NCBI RefSeq assembly: GCF_030503435.1
Contig: NZ_JAUKPO010000002.1
Coordinates: 248,001-312,000 of the forward strand
Length of the DNA stretch: 64,000 nucleotides
Origin: Rhodocytophaga aerolata
GTDB taxonomy: Bacteria > Bacteroidota > Bacteroidia > Cytophagales > 172606-1
Direction of reading: 5' to 3'
Of this stretch, positions 8,468 to 17,035 are shown piece by piece (position 1 is the stretch's first letter; each line of letters starts with the position of its first letter). Both the position numbers and the translations under genes were made by a program. The notes under the pieces were generated by a model that was not told the DNA's origin, ran no database searches, and saw only the letters and a program-made list of their open reading frames with translations.

Positions 8468-9589
8468 ATGTTAGCTCTCGTAAAAAAATTACTTTTTCCT
8501 CTTATTGTCCTTTGTTTTGTTAGTTCTGTCCGGGCACAAACAGATACCAGCCATACCCCTTTTACCCTGGCAGATTTTTATTTATATAATCCCCGGCTGG
8601 AACAAAAAATTGATAACTATTTTAATAAAATGGACGACTCGCAACGGATAGGGCAAATGATTATACAGGCGGCCGGCCGGTTAGGCAAACCTACCGAAAC
8701 CATTACTAAACTCTTGCGGGAACAAAAACTGGGAGGGGTGCTTATGCTGGGCGGAAACAAAGAAGAGTTGAAAAAACTGGGAAAAACACTCAATACACTG
8801 GTAGAACAAAACAAAGGTATTCCGTTGCTATACAGTGCCGATGCGGAACCCAGCCTAATCAATAGGAAGATAACCGGTGTGCAAAAAGTAAAAAACACCA
8901 GTGAAATTGCCAGCCTGGAAGAATGCCGGGAAATAGCCCGTACCATCAGCCAGGAACTTCTGGACATGGGCATCAAACAAAATTTTGCCCCGGTAACTGA
9001 TTTAACAACTACTAACAAAGCTATTACTAACCGGAGCTTTGGCAACAGCCGCGATACCGTTGTTTGGATGAACGATGCTTTTATACAAACGACACAGGAA
9101 ATGGGCCTTATTGCTACGGCTAAGCACTTTCCGGGGCATGGCTATGTAAAAGGCGATACCCACGTGCAACTAGTCTATATTGATGGGGAGCTGCAGGAAG
9201 TAGATACGTACAAGCCACTTATCCAGAATGGAGTATTAAGTGTAATGGTTGGCCACATTGCTGTAGCAAATAATGAAACCTACAATACAGAAGGTTTACC
9301 GGCTAGTTGTTCCAGGAAAATAGTAACGGATTTGCTAAAGAACGAATTAGGCTTTAAAGGATTAGTTGTAACCGATGCCATGAATATGGGAGCCCTGAAC
9401 AAAATACCACTAGCCACTTTAAAAGCCGTACAAGCCGGTTGCGATATGATATTAATGCCTACTAACGAAACAGCTCTTATTACAGCGGTAGCTAAAGAAA
9501 TGGCAACTGACGAAGCTTTTAAAAGCCAAGTATATACTTCCGTAAAGAAAATTCTGCGGGCAAAACTTTGCTTGGGAATGTTACAGTAA
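8468..9589 (+). CDS. Secreted GH3 glycoside hydrolase (beta-N-acetylhexosaminidase, NagZ-like)
   Basis: A single GH3 N-terminal catalytic domain of ~373 residues behind a Sec signal peptide that ends VRAQ. I chose the ATG at 8468 (MLALVKKLLFPLI) rather than 8450. Diagnostic segments: KHFPGHG followed by GDTHVQ, which in NagZ-type enzymes carries the His/Asp acid-base loop, and VVTDAMNMGAL, whose Asp (residue 303 from this start) is the nucleophile. NagZ is usually cytoplasmic in Gram-negatives; export, and lack of a C-terminal domain, fit Bacteroidota exo-hexosaminidases acting on peptidoglycan fragments or glycans in the periplasm. Lies downstream of the TIM-barrel candidate with a 50-bp gap. 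Confidence 0.85.
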   Translation: MLALVKKLLFPLIVLCFVSSVRAQTDTSHTPFTLADFYLYNPRLEQKIDNYFNKMDDSQRIGQMIIQAAGRLGKPTETITKLLREQKLGGVLMLGGNKEELKKLGKTLNTLVEQNKGIPLLYSADAEPSLINRKITGVQKVKNTSEIASLEECREIARTISQELLDMGIKQNFAPVTDLTTTNKAITNRSFGNSRDTVVWMNDAFIQTTQEMGLIATAKHFPGHGYVKGDTHVQLVYIDGELQEVDTYKPLIQNGVLSVMVGHIAVANNETYNTEGLPASCSRKIVTDLLKNELGFKGLVVTDAMNMGALNKIPLATLKAVQAGCDMILMPTNETALITAVAKEMATDEAFKSQVYTSVKKILRAKLCLGMLQ

Positions 9590-9619
9590 ACGCTGCTTGT
9601 ACTTGCCAAGGAGGGAGCA

Positions 9620-9653
9620 AACAAGGAACGTTGAAAATTCAGCATTCCTTGTT
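9620..9653. terminator. Hairpin between convergent genes
   Basis: AACAAGGAA pairs with TTCCTTGTT, and the interior GTTGAA/TTCAGC can pair further. It lies between the GH3 stop (9589) and the stop of the convergent minus-strand gene (9694). The T-run is weak, so efficiency is uncertain. Confidence 0.5.
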
Positions 9654-9693
9654 CAACTCTTCATTATTCATTGCTCAACAGAGCCCAACCAAT

Positions 9694-10797
9694 TTACTCT
9701 TTCGCTACAAACGAACGTAGCTCAGCATCAATCCACTGGTTCCATTTTTCCTGGGCCGCATGGTTGAGCCCATGGCTTGTTTCCCCATCATACTGCTCTT
9801 GCAGCCGGTTCATCTCCCGGAACGATTCCAGGTACTGATATTGGATAATACTATTATAATCTTCCAGCGTAAGGCTATCGGGCTTAATTTTTTGCTTAAA
9901 CCGTTCAGCAACCAGCTTTACAATATCGAAGTGCCGCTGCTCATGATTCAGGCCATAGGCATCTCTGGCATTATCCCGTACCCATGACGCATTTTTAAGC
10001 ATATATACTTTCATGGTCAGGTTTACATGAATTACGCCATCCCTAACATTGCTCTGGCCTTGGTAAGAGAAACTAGGAAATACGGAGGCAGCATACTTGC
10101 CAACCCGTGGTGTATCACGGAAATCGTCCCAGATGAGGGGGCGGTTGGGTGAATAAAAAACCGTATCGTCCTCTACATTTTCCGTAAAGTCTGTAAACGT
10201 TACTTTAATAGCTTTCGCCAGTTTCTCATTGCCATCTGCCTCCTGATTCATCCACGTATCAAAATACCGGATGGCACTCACCAGCGACTGCCGGAGAACC
10301 CGTTCTATAGCCGCCTGCTGCCTAACAGAACGATTATATTGTGCGCCTCCCTTATAGGCAATCAGTTCTACCATTTCGCCATCTTGTTCCCATTCGAACG
10401 ACATATGTATAGCTACCTTTCCAGCAATACGTCCCTGATCAGCCGGAGACTCGGTAACCAGGCATTCTTTCAAGCGGGCGGTGATAGGCCGTAGCTTTTT
10501 ATTCTGAGGCAGACTTTTATGTATAAACTGACGGACCGCTGCAAAGCCACCTCCTTCCAGATCTACAGGCTGAGGCGTAGCAAGCAGTTGCGTACTGCCA
10601 GGAACGGTAAGTAAATAGGCTATGGCCTTGCGGTCTTTACGTTCATCTACTATAGAAGCAAGGTAATATTCCTTGGGTGTAAAGGGCATGGGTTCTGCCT
10701 GCAGCCGAAAACTTGCGGCAGTAGCTACTGTCTGGCCAATGGCTGATTGGCCCAACAGCATTACCATACCCATACTTATCCACAGAGAATAAGCCAT
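9694..10797 (-). CDS. DUF922-like putative Zn-dependent secreted protein
   Basis: I place the start at the ATG at 10797 (367 residues), giving a signal peptide MAYSLWISMGMVMLLGQSAIGQ; an upstream in-frame start at 10911 would add a 38-residue N-region. The C-terminal half contains RPLIWDDFRDTP and, at about residue 284, LNHEQRHFDIVKL. HEQxHFD is the signature of DUF922, annotated as a putative zinc-dependent protease (His, Glu, His as in HExxH enzymes). The N-terminal half (about 30-200) is unrecognised. Monocistronic and convergent with the GH3 gene. Proteolytic activity is inferred only from the motif. Confidence 0.65.
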   Translation of the reverse strand: MAYSLWISMGMVMLLGQSAIGQTVATAASFRLQAEPMPFTPKEYYLASIVDERKDRKAIAYLLTVPGSTQLLATPQPVDLEGGGFAAVRQFIHKSLPQNKKLRPITARLKECLVTESPADQGRIAGKVAIHMSFEWEQDGEMVELIAYKGGAQYNRSVRQQAAIERVLRQSLVSAIRYFDTWMNQEADGNEKLAKAIKVTFTDFTENVEDDTVFYSPNRPLIWDDFRDTPRVGKYAASVFPSFSYQGQSNVRDGVIHVNLTMKVYMLKNASWVRDNARDAYGLNHEQRHFDIVKLVAERFKQKIKPDSLTLEDYNSIIQYQYLESFREMNRLQEQYDGETSHGLNHAAQEKWNQWIDAELRSFVAKE

Positions 10798-11146
10798 TAT
10801 AATACGCACCCGTTTCCAGCGGTGATACGGTCGACTACAGATCCCAGATAGGCTAAATAAAATATGAATCATTGGTAAGATGATAAAAGAATTGAAGCTA
10901 TCTATCCACACAGCAAAATAGCATGATTTTCAGGCGTTACCAGCTTCTAAGTAGGTAACATTGGTAGACTTGCTCAAGTTCGCAGATGGTAGAGAGAGTT
11001 TCAGCTACGTATACGTGGGAAATACAAAAATTCTCTACCTCCAGAAAGACTGATAACTTTATTTTCAGGGAGCATTGCCTGTTTAAGCTAAAAAAGAGTA
11101 TACTTATAATGTAAAAAACTACCTTACTTTTTCCCTAACCTTACCA
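10798..11146. other. Intergenic region upstream of divergent genes
   Basis: About 350 bases between the minus-strand DUF922-like gene and the plus-strand amidase. If the longer start at 10911 is used the gap shrinks to 235 bases. I see no RNA gene or clear TAnnTTTG box. Confidence 0.4.
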
Positions 11147-12775
11147 ATGAAAAGAAGAACTTTTATAAAGAACGGCTCACTAGCCAGCTTAACCTTATCT
11201 ACCTTCATTCTCGGATCGTGCAACCAAACTTCCACCACAAAAGAGACAGCTACCACCGCTGCAACTAGTGCTGAATCCGGGGAGTTTGCATTGAATGAAG
11301 TAACCTTAAGCCAGTTACAGCAATACATGAAAGAGGGCAAATACACGTCCCGTGCCATTACCCAACTCTATCTGGATCGCATACAAGCCATTGATAAAAG
11401 TGGTCCCAAACTAAACTCCGTTATTGAAACCAACCCCGATGCGTTAACTATAGCCGATGCCATGGACCAGGAGCGGAAAGCTGGTAAAGTGAGAGGCCCA
11501 CTGCATGGTATTCCGGTATTGATTAAAGACAACATAGATACGGCCGACAAAATGGCTACTTCCGCCGGCTCTATTGCCCTGGCCGATAACAAAGCCGCCA
11601 AAGATGCTTTTATTGTAGCCAAGCTGCGTGAAGCGGGAGCCGTGTTGTTGGGTAAAACGAATTTAAGTGAGTGGGCGAATTTCCGGTCTACCCGTTCGTC
11701 GAGTGGGTGGAGCAGCCGCGGAGGGCAGACGAATAATCCCTACATTCTGCAACGTAATCCTTGCGGCTCCAGCTCTGGTTCCGGTGTGGCTCCTTCCGCT
11801 AACTTATGTGCTTTAGCTATCGGGACGGAAACCGATGGGTCTATTACGTGTCCTGCCTCGATTAATGGCATTGTGGGCATTAAACCAACCGTAGGTTTGT
11901 GGAGCCGTTCGGGTATTATTCCCATTTCGCATACGCAAGACACCGCAGGTCCCATGGCCAGAACCGTAACCGATGCTGCTATCCTATTAAGTGCGCTTAC
12001 CGGTGTCGATGCAGAAGATGCCGTTACCCAAGAAAGTGAGGGAAAAAGCCAATCGGACTATACCCGTTTTCTGGATGCCAATGCGTTGCAGGGCAAAAGA
12101 ATTGGCGTAGAGAAATCTTTCCTCAAAGGCCATGAAGAAGTGGATGCTTTACTACAAAAAACCCTGGAACTGCTGAAAAGTAAAGGAGCTACTATTGTGG
12201 AAGTGGAAGTGATGAAACACATGGGTGAGATCAGTGACAGTGAATACACCGTGCTGCAATACGAATTTAAAGATGGCCTGAACCGGTATCTGGCTAAGGC
12301 AAATGGGCAAGTAAAATCGCTGAAAGATCTCATTGCCTTCAACAAACAGTACGAAGACAAAGCTATGCCCTATTTCAAGCAGGAAATTTTAGAAAGTTCT
12401 GAAGCCAAAGGCGACCTGAACAGCAAAGAATACAAAGAGGCTTTAGCAAAAAACAAACGGGTTTCCAGAAACACCATTGATACCGTGCTGAAAGAAAATT
12501 CCCTGGATGCCATCTGCGGACCAACCTACGGGCCTTCCTGGTGTACCGACCTCATCAATGGCGACCACTTCAGTGGCTATGGGCTTACCTCTCCGTCAGC
12601 CGTATCTGGGTATCCGCATATTACCGTGCCTATGGGTATGGTAAAAGGTTTGCCTATCGGATTCTCTTTCTTCAGCACCGCCTACCGTGAAGGTGAATTA
12701 ATTGCCATTGCCTATGCCTATGAACAAGCCTCTAAAAACAGAGTAGCTCCTACGTTTCAGCCTGTGGCAGTGTAG
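11147..12775 (+). CDS. Exported amidase (amidase signature family)
   Basis: 542 residues. The N-terminus carries a twin-arginine motif (RRTFIKNGS) and a lipobox (LGSC, Cys25), so it is probably a Tat-exported lipoprotein. The amidase signature Ser-cisSer-Lys triad is complete: K127 in VLIKDNIDT, cis-Ser S208 in CGSSSGSGVA and nucleophile S232 in ETDGSITCPASING, with the expected 24-residue spacing between the two serines. The family hydrolyses amide bonds in a wide range of small molecules or C-terminal peptide amides; substrate cannot be told. The divergent GTETDGS instead of the usual GSDTGGS is also seen in some secreted members. Start ATG at 11147 is supported by the signal sequence. Confidence 0.92.
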   Translation: MKRRTFIKNGSLASLTLSTFILGSCNQTSTTKETATTAATSAESGEFALNEVTLSQLQQYMKEGKYTSRAITQLYLDRIQAIDKSGPKLNSVIETNPDALTIADAMDQERKAGKVRGPLHGIPVLIKDNIDTADKMATSAGSIALADNKAAKDAFIVAKLREAGAVLLGKTNLSEWANFRSTRSSSGWSSRGGQTNNPYILQRNPCGSSSGSGVAPSANLCALAIGTETDGSITCPASINGIVGIKPTVGLWSRSGIIPISHTQDTAGPMARTVTDAAILLSALTGVDAEDAVTQESEGKSQSDYTRFLDANALQGKRIGVEKSFLKGHEEVDALLQKTLELLKSKGATIVEVEVMKHMGEISDSEYTVLQYEFKDGLNRYLAKANGQVKSLKDLIAFNKQYEDKAMPYFKQEILESSEAKGDLNSKEYKEALAKNKRVSRNTIDTVLKENSLDAICGPTYGPSWCTDLINGDHFSGYGLTSPSAVSGYPHITVPMGMVKGLPIGFSFFSTAYREGELIAIAYAYEQASKNRVAPTFQPVAV

Positions 12776-12860
12776 GAGAAAAAACACGGATATAGTAGAT
12801 AACTGTTAATACAGAATGTGCCTGCTATACTTATTTGAATACAACTATTGCCTATACTAA

Positions 12861-13358
12861 ATGAAAGAAGCTGATAACCTATTGTGGAACAAAATAAAAA
12901 CCTTTGAGTTAGATGACCCTACAGCTCCATTGACTTTCACCGACCGGCTCGCTAGAGAGAATGGATGGAGTATGGAGTATAGCCTGAAGACAGTATGCGA
13001 ATACAAAAAATTTATGTTCTTGCTTTGTTTAGCTCCTCATCCCTTAACCCCTTCCGATCAAGTAGACCAAGTCTGGCATTTGCATCTACTCTACACATAC
13101 TCGTACTGGACACTATTTTGTCAGCATACAATCAAGCGGGCTATTCATCACGGTCCTACAAAGGGAGGATCGCTGGAAAAGGAGCAATACCTGGACTGGT
13201 ACATAAAAACTAAAGCATTTTATCAGGATATTTTTGAGCAAGCACCTCCTGAAGATATTTGGCCATCAGCTGAAAAAAGGTTCAAGGAAAGACATTTTCA
13301 GCGGGTAAACCTAAGCCAGTACTGGCTAGTTAAAAAGCCTCAGTTCTTTAATCCATGA
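12861..13358 (+). CDS. WHLH-motif small protein (glycine-rich-domain-protein-like family)
   Basis: 165 residues, soluble, helical. The core is YKKFMFLLCLAP (about 48-59) followed by DQVDQVWHLHLLYTYSYW (about 66-83). This pattern, a conserved Trp-His-x-His after an aliphatic helix, is what I know from proteins annotated as glycine-rich-domain-containing or DUF1399-like, in plants and bacteria. The His residues could bind a metal, but this is inference. The stop overlaps the ATG of the next gene (ATGA at 13355-13358), so the two are translationally coupled and likely act together. Function unknown. Confidence 0.7.
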   Translation: MKEADNLLWNKIKTFELDDPTAPLTFTDRLARENGWSMEYSLKTVCEYKKFMFLLCLAPHPLTPSDQVDQVWHLHLLYTYSYWTLFCQHTIKRAIHHGPTKGGSLEKEQYLDWYIKTKAFYQDIFEQAPPEDIWPSAEKRFKERHFQRVNLSQYWLVKKPQFFNP

Positions 13359-14101
13359 AATATTTAACTATGCTTTCTCCGGCCGAAACCCTGTTGGTAC
13401 TCAGGAGAGAAACTACTACATTAAACGAATTGTTAAAAGTAACTTTGTGGGACTTATTGTATAAATCTGTCTTGCAAACTTTACAAGTCAGCCGGCAGCC
13501 TTCTCCGCAAGATCCTCCGTGTACCTTCATTTACATAGTAAAGGGTGAGTATTTTGATACGTATAAACCACTTCCTCATGAGGGAGTATTTTTGTATCCT
13601 TTCCCTACTAATAATGGTATAGAAATTCTGTTTCGCCATCTAGTGAAAATAGCTTACCAGAACGCTGGGAGTCGTCAAAAGTTTCTCCATCTGGTAAGTC
13701 AATCTGAACAGATGAAAACTTGCTTTTCACAGACTAAGCTGCAAAAGATATTTGGTGGATATTCGATTACAGCCAATGGCCTAGCCTTGGAAAAAGACCT
13801 GGCCAAAGAATTAGCCGAATTAGAAGCCCGCTTACCTTCCTTGCTTGAATCAGGAAAAGAAAAAGTGCTGGAAATATACAGGCAGATCAAAGGAAACATG
13901 CTGCTTATTCAAGGGATTGAGTCAACTTCATTGGGCGGGCTTGATAAGCAACTATGGGAAGAAGTACAGCAGGAACAAAACATGCCTTTACCGGCAAGTT
14001 GTAGCGGTACTTTTAGCTCATTTGATTCCTACTCAGAAAGCTTTGATAGTAGTTGTGGAGGAGACAGCAATGGTGGGGATTCGGGAGGAGATGGATGTTA
14101 A
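13355..14101 (+). CDS. Uncharacterised protein with Gly/Ser/Cys-rich tail, possibly cut by a late stop
   Basis: 248 residues, translationally coupled to the WHLH-motif gene through a 4-base ATGA overlap. The N-terminal 200 residues are mixed alpha/beta with a charged helical stretch (about 145-185) and no membrane segment; I recognise no catalytic motif. The C-terminus becomes low complexity: Ser/Phe-rich (about 215-232) then SCGGDSNGGDSGGDGC. The frame does not end naturally: after TAA (14099-14101) the same frame reads GCGGCGGD before a second TAA at 14126-14128. In other bacteria WHLH-type proteins can neighbour membrane proteins with Gly/Cys tails (TIGR04222-type); similarity here is architectural only. 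Confidence 0.7.
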   Translation: MKYLTMLSPAETLLVLRRETTTLNELLKVTLWDLLYKSVLQTLQVSRQPSPQDPPCTFIYIVKGEYFDTYKPLPHEGVFLYPFPTNNGIEILFRHLVKIAYQNAGSRQKFLHLVSQSEQMKTCFSQTKLQKIFGGYSITANGLALEKDLAKELAELEARLPSLLESGKEKVLEIYRQIKGNMLLIQGIESTSLGGLDKQLWEEVQQEQNMPLPASCSGTFSSFDSYSESFDSSCGGDSNGGDSGGDGC

Positions 14102-14188
14102 GGATGTGGAGGATGTGGAGGCGATTAATCTCAAAATCCATATTACAGGCAATATAGACTAAAACAGTACGGCTTGTAAAGTACAAAT

Positions 14189-14722
14189 ATGCTCAAGAGA
14201 AATTTCCATATAGAGTTTAACAAAACACCTGATCATGCCTTAGACTATCTGCTGGGAACCCTGGAAGATACTAGAGTTACTACCCTACAAATCCTAGAAA
14301 AGTTAACCTTCCAGGAAGTCGATTGGCAGTACAAAGAAGGCTGGAATACCATAGGGGCATTATTATCACATATTACTGCTTTGGAACATTATTTCCGGAT
14401 TGAATTTATAGAAGGCCGTAGATTAACCGAGGAAGAAAATGAACGGTGGCTACCGGGACTAGATATGGGCAAATATCTGCCCCAACTAATAAATGGGCAA
14501 TCTATAGAAACTTATATTGCTCACCTGGAAGAATCAAGGCAACTGCTGTTAGAGGCTCTAAAAAAACTAACCTTTGAAGATCTGGTGAGAAGAATAGAGG
14601 ATTATGATCCGGTTACAGGTTGTAACCTGGCCTGGGTTTTACACCACATGATGGAAGACGAAATTTATCACAGAGGCCAGATTAGTATACTGCGAAAGTT
14701 GTACAAAGAAAGCCATTTGTAA
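14189..14722 (+). CDS. DinB-family protein
   Basis: 177 residues with the four-helix DinB/YfiT-like fold. The three metal-ligand histidines are visible: LLSHITALEHYF (about 66-77, first His) and, near the C-terminus, HHMMEDEIYHRGQI holding the other two. Family members bind Zn or Ni and many act as thiol-dependent S-transferases (bacillithiol or mycothiol) or damage-response proteins. The 87-bp gap to the upstream gene and absence of partner genes give no functional hint. Start ATG at 14189. Confidence 0.85.
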   Translation: MLKRNFHIEFNKTPDHALDYLLGTLEDTRVTTLQILEKLTFQEVDWQYKEGWNTIGALLSHITALEHYFRIEFIEGRRLTEEENERWLPGLDMGKYLPQLINGQSIETYIAHLEESRQLLLEALKKLTFEDLVRRIEDYDPVTGCNLAWVLHHMMEDEIYHRGQISILRKLYKESHL

Positions 14723-14915
14723 ATAGCTAAATGAAAGTCAGGTAGATTTTAAGCAAGAAGAGTTGAAATCTTCTGCAACTTTGTAGCCTGTTGACTGAGT
14801 AATTATTAAATATAAACATACCTCAATTAGTAAGCTAGATAAAAATCTGTTGCTTGGTAGATAAATAGTTTGCAAAAGCCGTAGAAGTACTCTATACAAA
14901 ACCAGACAACAATCC

Positions 14916-15404
14916 ATGAATGAACAGAAATTTTGGGAGATCATCGAGGCTTCCTGGGAAAAGCTACCTATGCTAAACGGTATGCGGCAGGAAGCATTAC
15001 AAACCAATGAGCCCGATTTATTTGAAGGCCTTAGCTTTGGACTAGAAGATGAAGTAGTAGAAGAACTGGAGCAGCAACTTGCCCAGTTGAGCAAAGAAGA
15101 CCTCACCAAGTTTATCCGGATTATGGAAGAAAAATTGCATAATATAGACCGGGAAGAAATTCATGCCCATACCGATGGGTCAGATGATGGATTTTTGTAT
15201 TGCCGGGGTTTTATTGTAGGCATGGGAGAAAGATACTATACCTTCATAGATCAGAACCCTACCAAAGCAATGCTGGATACAGAAGCCGAATCAGTGTGTT
15301 TTGCAGGATATGAAGTGTATCAATCCCGATTCGGAGAGGAATTTGAACGAAACACCATTCACCGTACTGAATCTGGTTCCAATCCCCATGGATGGCGTGA
15401 ATAA
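14916..15404 (+). CDS. DUF4240 domain protein
   Basis: 162 residues. It opens with NEQKFWEIIEASWE, the usual beginning of DUF4240, continues with an acidic helical part (LSKEDLTKFIRIMEEKL) and has the family core SDDGFLYCRGFIVGMGERYY (about 89-108). DUF4240 proteins are widespread, small, cytosolic and of unknown function, often near toxin-immunity or WGR-like genes; no such neighbour is seen here. A frame on the same strand overlaps its 3' end, but the true downstream gene begins later. Confidence 0.8.
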   Translation: MNEQKFWEIIEASWEKLPMLNGMRQEALQTNEPDLFEGLSFGLEDEVVEELEQQLAQLSKEDLTKFIRIMEEKLHNIDREEIHAHTDGSDDGFLYCRGFIVGMGERYYTFIDQNPTKAMLDTEAESVCFAGYEVYQSRFGEEFERNTIHRTESGSNPHGWRE

Positions 15405-15507
15405 TGAACTAAATGAAGAAATAAAGTATGGTATGCTTACCAGTATGCATGAGAAGTTTTATACCAATGCTGTATCATCCCTATCAACCTACCTGATCTT
15501 AATAAGA

Positions 15508-16047
15508 ATGGTTGCAATGGTGCTGCTCAGCCTGCTGGCAAACGCTGCCTTTGCACAGTACATTGACTCTTCTACCGTTGATATCAAAATTGGCCTTGGG
15601 CCTTCCTACCTTAAAACAGGCACTATTCTTATAGGCAAAGCGGAAGTAGAACTAACAAAGAAATGGAATACCTATATTAGTCAGGCTGTGTCGGTAAGTG
15701 GCGGCTATGGAGACGTACAATTTTATGATAAATACGCCTCTGCCAGCCAGACAGCTTTTACTACCCATGTAGATGCCAATATCTTTCTGTCGCCTTTTGG
15801 AAATAACCGGTACGATAATTTTAAGCTAGGCACCGGCTTTTCAGTGATGTATATATCGGAAAAATATCCCTTCCAAAATATCTATCTGCCACCGCCCAAC
15901 AGAGTTTCCTTAGGCTACAACCTGATTATTGAAAATGAAGTAGCTGTATCCAGAAAGTATTTGATTGGGGTAAAAGCCATTATGCAGTCGTATTTAAATA
16001 AGGATATTGCCACTAGTGTATTTTTGAAAGCAGGAAGAAAGTTTTGA
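15508..16047 (+). CDS. Outer-membrane beta-barrel-like protein
   Basis: About 179 residues from the ATG at 15508, which begins MVAMVLLSLLANAAFAQ, a signal peptide with an AFAQ cleavage site. Longer in-frame starts at 15433, 15445 and even 15301 (inside the DUF4240 gene) exist; a start at 15445 would supply a positively charged N-region, so the start is uncertain. The mature part alternates polar and hydrophobic residues with many aromatic pairs (for example VSVSGGYGDVQFYDKYAS) and ends in an aromatic residue (KAGRKF), as expected of a small eight-strand barrel. No specific family recognised. Confidence 0.6.
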   Translation: MVAMVLLSLLANAAFAQYIDSSTVDIKIGLGPSYLKTGTILIGKAEVELTKKWNTYISQAVSVSGGYGDVQFYDKYASASQTAFTTHVDANIFLSPFGNNRYDNFKLGTGFSVMYISEKYPFQNIYLPPPNRVSLGYNLIIENEVAVSRKYLIGVKAIMQSYLNKDIATSVFLKAGRKF

Positions 16048-16114
16048 TGGTATATTAATAGATGTCTCCTGCTGAATAACCTGGCCGGAACACACCTATC
16101 AGTAATTTACTTCT

Positions 16115-17020
16115 ATGAACAGCCTCGCAAAAATTATGCTGCTTATTACCTGCTTATTTCTGTTACATATCCCTGCTTTGTATGCACAAACAAACGATTC
16201 GTTGACATATACGGAAATTTTAAACATACCCTATTACACAGGTACAGGAGCAGACAGCAGCTACCACAAATTGAATCTGGTACTACCCAAGGGAAAAACA
16301 AACATGCCTTTACTCTTATGGATTGGGGGCGGTGCCTGGTCGTATGTTGATAGGCATCAGGAGATGGAGCTGGCTCGGAAAATAGCCGGGCAAGGAATTG
16401 CGGTAGCCTCGGTGGGTCACCGGCTGAGTCCGGCAACCTGGAAAGATCCTGCTTTGAACACTGGTATACACCATTCGGAACACATAAAAGATATTGCCAG
16501 AGCATTTAAGTGGTTGTACGGCCATGCTGCCCGATATGGCTATTCGCAGAACGATCTGTTTGTGGGTGGCTTCTCATCTGGCGGACACCTGGCAGCCTTA
16601 CTCAGCCTGGATCACCGGTATTTGAATTCTATTCAGCAAATTAAAGGAGTAATTCCGGTTTCAGGCACTTATGATATACCGCATTACTACCAGATATTAT
16701 CGTCCGGAAGTGGCCAGCAACTAGCCGATTCTCATGTAAAAGGGGTATTTGGCAGTTCACAAGAAGATTTTCTGGATGCTTCTCCTACCACGTATCTGCA
16801 AAATCTATCACTGCCAATGCTATTGATCTCAGACAGAAACACCTATGTGTATACCAAATTTTTTGAAGATAAAATAAAGGCAACCGGTTTTAAAAAACTG
16901 CAGGTGCTGCATAGCACTGACTTAAGCCATAGCGAACTCTGGAAAAACCTATCGTTTGCAGACAAAAGTAAATACCGGGATTCAATCGTAGATTTTATTA
17001 ACTCCCATACCTCTTTTTAA
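16115..17020 (+). CDS. Secreted alpha/beta-hydrolase (esterase/lipase-like)
   Basis: 301 residues with a Sec signal peptide ending ALYAQ. The alpha/beta-hydrolase fold is shown by the oxyanion-hole motif WIGGGAWSYVDR, the nucleophile elbow GFSSGG with S154, an Asp in LLISDRNTY (about 242-250) and a His near STDLSHSELW (about 271-280). This architecture matches BD-FAE / carboxylesterase-type enzymes that deacylate plant or microbial glycans. A Gfo/Idh oxidoreductase follows after 15 bp and is probably in the same operon. Confidence 0.85.
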   Translation: MNSLAKIMLLITCLFLLHIPALYAQTNDSLTYTEILNIPYYTGTGADSSYHKLNLVLPKGKTNMPLLLWIGGGAWSYVDRHQEMELARKIAGQGIAVASVGHRLSPATWKDPALNTGIHHSEHIKDIARAFKWLYGHAARYGYSQNDLFVGGFSSGGHLAALLSLDHRYLNSIQQIKGVIPVSGTYDIPHYYQILSSGSGQQLADSHVKGVFGSSQEDFLDASPTTYLQNLSLPMLLISDRNTYVYTKFFEDKIKATGFKKLQVLHSTDLSHSELWKNLSFADKSKYRDSIVDFINSHTSF

Positions 17021-17035
17021 CCTTACTAATACAGC

